Below are positions 60,896 through 64,000 of a DNA stretch of 64,000 bases, piece by piece. Under the pieces are notes generated by a model, which searched no databases, was not told where the DNA came from, and saw only the letters and a list, made by a program, of their open reading frames with translations. The stretch is taken from assembly GCF_900156435.1 (NCBI RefSeq), contig NZ_FTPQ01000001.1, forward strand, positions 1,488,001 to 1,552,000. Direction: 5' to 3'. Source of the DNA: Microbacterium sp. RU1D (GTDB lineage Bacteria; Actinomycetota; Actinomycetes; Actinomycetales; Microbacteriaceae). Made by a program: the position numbers and the translations under genes. Positions within the stretch are counted from its first letter, which is position 1. Each line of letters starts with the position of its first letter.

Positions 60896-61651
60896 TCAGA
60901 GCTGGTCGGGGCTGGGGGCGTCGATCGCCGCGCGCTGCGGGCCGCCGACCTTGAGGGCGGCAAGACGGGCCTCGACCTCGGTGAGCTCGCCCACGTCTTC
61001 GAGCGCGTTGAACTGCGCGTCGATGCTCGACGCGGCGAGCTCCTGCTTGCCGGCGGCGAGGGCCTCTTCGCGACGGATCTTGTCCTCGAAGCGGCCGAGT
61101 TCGCTGGTCGGGTCGAGCACGTCGATCGACTTGACCGCGTCGTGCACCTTGTTCTGCGCCTCGGCGACCTTGGCGCGCGCGGTGAGCTCGTTGCGCTTCG
61201 CCTTCAGCTGGTCGAGCTTGGTCTTCATGCCGTTGAGGCCGTCTTTGAGCTTGTCGACGACCTCGGTCTGCGCGGCGATGGTGGGAGCGGCGGCCTTGGC
61301 CTCGCCCTCGGCGGTGATCTGACGCTGCAGGGCGATCTTGGCGAGGTTGTCGAACTTGTCGGCCTCGCCGACGTTGCCCGCGGCGCGGAGCTCGTCGCCC
61401 TTGCGGCTCGCGGCGAGGGCCTTGTTGCCCCACTCGGCCGCGGCCTGGACGTCTTCCTGGTGGTCGCGCTCGAGCAGACGCAGGTTGCCGATGGTCTCGG
61501 CGATGGCCGACTCGGCGTCGGCGATCGAGTTCGAGTAGTCGCGCACGAGCTGGTCGATCATCTTCTGCGGGTCCTCGGCCTGATCGAGGAGCGCGTTGAT
61601 GTTCGCGCGGACGAGGGTCGAGATGCGACCGAAGATGGACTGCTTGGCCAT
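60896..61651 (-). CDS. pspA: PspA/IM30-family membrane-stress protein
   Basis: A 251-residue, almost wholly alpha-helical protein: KQSIFGRISTLVRANINALL (amphipathic membrane-binding helix), then EDPQKMIDQLVRDYSNSI and a long coiled coil. PspA/Vipp1 proteins form ESCRT-III-like polymers that repair leaky membranes. It lies 89 bases downstream of the TPM-domain gene on the same strand, so the two are probably co-expressed. Confidence 0.92.
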   Translation of the reverse strand: MAKQSIFGRISTLVRANINALLDQAEDPQKMIDQLVRDYSNSIADAESAIAETIGNLRLLERDHQEDVQAAAEWGNKALAASRKGDELRAAGNVGEADKFDNLAKIALQRQITAEGEAKAAAPTIAAQTEVVDKLKDGLNGMKTKLDQLKAKRNELTARAKVAEAQNKVHDAVKSIDVLDPTSELGRFEDKIRREEALAAGKQELAASSIDAQFNALEDVGELTEVEARLAALKVGGPQRAAIDAPSPDQL

Positions 61652-61740
61652 GCGGGGTGTTCCTTCCTGAGGGCGACGATGTCGAGTCTGGTGTCGAATG
61701 CTACGAATTCTCTGTGATCGGCGGCTGTGCCGCGAGGGGG

Positions 61741-63852
61741 TCAGCGGCGTCGGCCTCCTCCGCCCCCGGCTCGGCTGCGACCGCCGCCGCCCCCGCCCGA
61801 GAACCCGCGTCCCCCGCCGGTGCGCGACCGGCCGCCGCCGGAGAGCCCGCCGCCGCCGAATGCTCCGCCGAAGCCGCCGCCGGAGCGCGAGCGTCCCCCG
61901 CCCAAGCCGCCGCCGAGGCCACCCAGGCCGCCGAGGCTACCGAGGCCCCCGCCGCCGAACCCGCCGCGCCGCCCGCCGCCCGAGAGCGCGTTGATGGCGA
62001 TGCCGCCGAGGATCGCCCCCATGAGGTCACCACCGCCGCCGCTCCCGAAAGAGCCCACGTCGTTCTGCGCGAGCGAGGCGGCTTCGCCCGCCTTCTGCGC
62101 GGCGCGCTGCGCCGCCGCGAGCGCCGCCACGGGATCGGTCGTCTGCAACTGCTCGGCCTGCACCAGGGCCGCTCCGGCCTCGGCGAGGCGGGTACGGGCG
62201 GCCGGGCCGACGGCTCCGCGCCGGGCGGCGATGAAGTCTTCCGTGGCGCTGACCTGGGCGCGCGCCTGCGCGAGCACGGTGTCGAGTTGTGCTCGGGCGC
62301 GGCGGTCGCGCTCCGCGGTGTCGCGGGCCGCGTCGAGGACGCCGTCGATGGTCGCGTTCGCCTGTTGCAGCCCGTCGACCGCGCGCAGCGGGCTCGGACG
62401 CTCGCCGGTCAGCAGGGCGCGCGCGGCGTCCAGCTGCGAGCGCGCCGACGCGGCCGCCGCGGCGACCCTCCCGTCGGGGTCGGGCAGACCCTGGGCCGCG
62501 ACGAGGTCGCCCTCGATCTCGGCGACGAGCGCTCCCGCGCGCTGGGCGGCGTCGTCGAGGGCGGTGCCGAGCGTGGAGACGGCTTGTTCGAGGGTGTCGG
62601 CCTGGGCGACGGCTGCCTGAGCTGCGCGGATGGCCACGGCCGCCTCGCCGGTGCGGCCCGCCGCCAGGGCGCCCTCCGCTTCCGTCTCCTGCCCCGCGGC
62701 GAGATCGAGACGCGACCGTGCTTGCGCGGGGTTGTCGGCGACGGGGCTCAGCGCGTCATCGGCGAACCGAGCGCGCAGGCGCTCGAGCTCCTCCTCCGCG
62801 GCGGCGAGGGCCGAGGCGACGGCCTCGCGGCGGGTGCGGGCGGTTCGCAGTGCAGCCGGGGCGTCGGCCTCGAGAGCGCGGAGCTCGTCGAACGCCGCGG
62901 CCCTGGCATCCAGGGCCGCGTCGGCGGCCTGGCACAGGCGCAGGATCTCGGCGTACCCGGCGCGCTGCTGGTCCGGGGTCTCGGGGGTGTCGTCGTCGAG
63001 CTTCTGCTGGAGGGCGAAGGCCCGGTCGAGGTCGGCCTTCGCCTGCGCCAGCGTGTCGGCGAACGGCGCGGCGGCCTCGTCGCCGAACTGGGCGCGGGCG
63101 AAACCGAGCTCCTGCTCGCTGGTCTTCACGGCGTCGTCGGTCGCGACGAGGGCGGAGCCGGCGCGGCGGGCGAGGTCGGCGACGGTCTCGGTGGACGCCG
63201 ACGTCGCGGAGGCCGCTGCGCGGCGCCGCCGCAGGAACAGCCACAGCAGCACGCCCGCGATGGCGAGCAGCAGCACGGCGACGACGACGATCGGTCCGAG
63301 GGCCGGACCGCCGTCCGTGGCGGGCGTCGGCGGAGGCGCGGGCAGGTTGCCACCGGACTGCGCGTGCGCCGTGCGGATGCCGTCGGCCGCGGCGATCGCC
63401 GCGCCCGCATCGTCTCCGGCTTCCAGCGCCGGCTGGATGCGGTCCTGCTCGATCGACGACAGTTGGGCGGCCGACAGCTCCCCGTCGTCGACGTCGCCGG
63501 AGAGGTAGAAGGAGAAGGTGTCGCCGTCGATCGCGATCGCGAGCACGTACTGGTCGGGCCCGAGCCTGTTCTGATTGGCCGTGTCGTTCGCCCAGTCCTG
63601 CGCGTCGGCGGGGTCGGTGAAGGCGTCGACGTACACGACCCAGAGATCGAGGCCGGTCTGCTCCGACAGCGCCACCAGGCGCGATTGCACCTCCGCCTCC
63701 TGGGCGTCGGTGAGCGCGTCGACCCGGTCGACGACGTAGCTCGATCCGAGCGAGGGAGGGGGGACGGCGGCCGCGGTCAGCGGCACCCCCAGAATCGCGA
63801 CGAGCGTCAGGAAGACGACGACGATCGCCCGGGCCACTCTCGGCATCCGCAT
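61741..63852 (-). CDS. TPM-domain (YgcG-like) membrane protein with a long coil and glycine-rich end
   Basis: A 703-residue protein: signal peptide (about 1-30), an extracytoplasmic TPM domain (about 35-155, SYVVDRVDALTDAQEAEVQ), a membrane helix near 200-220 (IVVVAVLLLAIAGVLLWLFL), then some 370 residues of alanine-rich coiled coil, and a C-terminal stretch of about 90 residues made of Gly, Arg and Ser (FGGGGLGSLGGLGG and similar). The start at 63852 follows AAGGGGGA. TPM domains occur in photosystem repair and envelope maintenance. With PspA next to it, a membrane-repair role is likely. Confidence 0.85.
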   Translation of the reverse strand: MRMPRVARAIVVVFLTLVAILGVPLTAAAVPPPSLGSSYVVDRVDALTDAQEAEVQSRLVALSEQTGLDLWVVYVDAFTDPADAQDWANDTANQNRLGPDQYVLAIAIDGDTFSFYLSGDVDDGELSAAQLSSIEQDRIQPALEAGDDAGAAIAAADGIRTAHAQSGGNLPAPPPTPATDGGPALGPIVVVAVLLLAIAGVLLWLFLRRRRAAASATSASTETVADLARRAGSALVATDDAVKTSEQELGFARAQFGDEAAAPFADTLAQAKADLDRAFALQQKLDDDTPETPDQQRAGYAEILRLCQAADAALDARAAAFDELRALEADAPAALRTARTRREAVASALAAAEEELERLRARFADDALSPVADNPAQARSRLDLAAGQETEAEGALAAGRTGEAAVAIRAAQAAVAQADTLEQAVSTLGTALDDAAQRAGALVAEIEGDLVAAQGLPDPDGRVAAAAASARSQLDAARALLTGERPSPLRAVDGLQQANATIDGVLDAARDTAERDRRARAQLDTVLAQARAQVSATEDFIAARRGAVGPAARTRLAEAGAALVQAEQLQTTDPVAALAAAQRAAQKAGEAASLAQNDVGSFGSGGGGDLMGAILGGIAINALSGGGRRGGFGGGGLGSLGGLGGLGGGLGGGRSRSGGGFGGAFGGGGLSGGGRSRTGGGRGFSGGGGGGRSRAGGGGGRRR

Positions 63853-63977
63853 GCATCCCCCTTCGGTGCGCAACGGATCCACCCTATAAACGACCGCCGA
63901 CACCGGGGTAGGAGCGGCGCGTCCGCTGTCAGCGCACAGGTGCGCCGCCTAGGCTCGAACGCTCGGAGGTACAGCAC

Positions 63978-64000
63978 ATGGACGACCGCTACGGCACCGA
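63978..64000 (+). CDS. 5' end of a gene cut by the window edge
   Basis: ATG at 63978 with GGAGG 9 bases upstream and a -10 TAGGCT at 63950-63955. Only seven codons (MDDRYGT) are visible, so no product can be named. It is divergent from the TPM gene. Confidence 0.5.

Overview
The window is high-GC actinobacterial DNA (roughly 70% GC). Many genes start with GTG, stop/start overlaps of the ATGA or GTGA type are common, GGATGCC/GGCATCC (Asp-Ala codons) is frequent, and leaderless promoters recur. Gene content (GuaB1, GT87-like and GH76 enzymes, a small membrane protein typical of the family, a complete rod/hook flagellar set without L- and P-ring genes) points to a motile member of the Microbacteriaceae, most likely Microbacterium. 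The genus is an inference from style and content, not a measured match.

Layout. Positions 1-16424 are ordinary chromosomal genes: the 3' end of guaB1, a GH76 protein, two CNNM/CorC-type membrane proteins, an old-yellow-enzyme oxidoreductase, NAD(P)H-hydrate dehydratase, a GT87-like mannosyltransferase, a thiamine-binding-family protein, two MFS transporters, the methionine pair metX/metY and two short-chain dehydrogenases. Positions 16530-44887 are one nearly continuous flagellar locus, all on the plus strand: an unknown protein, the flagellar sigma factor, fliC, fliD, fliS, a FliT-position protein, flgB-flgC-fliE-fliF-fliG, fliH-fliI-fliJ-(small protein)-fliK-flgD-flgE, flbD-motA-motB-fliM-fliN-fliO, fliP-fliQ-fliR-flhB-flhA, csrA, flgN-flgK-flgL-fliW. 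Positions 44888-47664 hold an HU-like protein, a phage-type AAA ATPase and an unknown protein. Positions 47745-64000 return to ordinary genes: a phosphoribosyltransferase, uracil-DNA glycosylase, a GNAT enzyme, an M4 protease with its emfourin-type inhibitor, a five-gene peptide/opine-type ABC importer, a hydrolase, an AhpD-like protein, a tyrosine phosphatase, a SIP-domain protein behind an iron box, an arginase-fold enzyme, PspA and a large TPM-domain protein.

How the parts work together. Six flagellar transcription units share a promoter, GGTTAC-N13/14-GTCGCGATAGT (fliC has GTCGCGAAGGT), which I attribute to the sigma factor encoded at 17408-18232. Three of the resulting mRNAs (flgB, fliH and fliP operons) begin with two small hairpins whose 7-base loops read ACGGATC or AGGGATC. 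The GGA triplets are exactly 23 bases apart in all three, and the stems differ by compensatory changes. The fliC leader has one such hairpin (loop ACGGAC) plus an ACGGA that is part of its ribosome binding site. A GGA in a hairpin loop is the classic CsrA target, and both csrA and its antagonist fliW lie in the same locus. This is the strongest candidate for a new system here: a post-transcriptional CsrA-FliW regulon in an actinobacterium that covers not only flagellin but also the basal-body, export-ATPase and export-gate operons.

A second regulatory signal, the 17-base element CRWAAACRWGCADWWWC, lies 4-5 bases after a -10-like hexamer in front of the unknown gene 16530, the sigma factor and the HU-like gene. 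It may be the operator that governs entry into the flagellar programme. No flgM, fliL, flhF, flhG or flagellar lytic transglycosylase is visible inside the locus.
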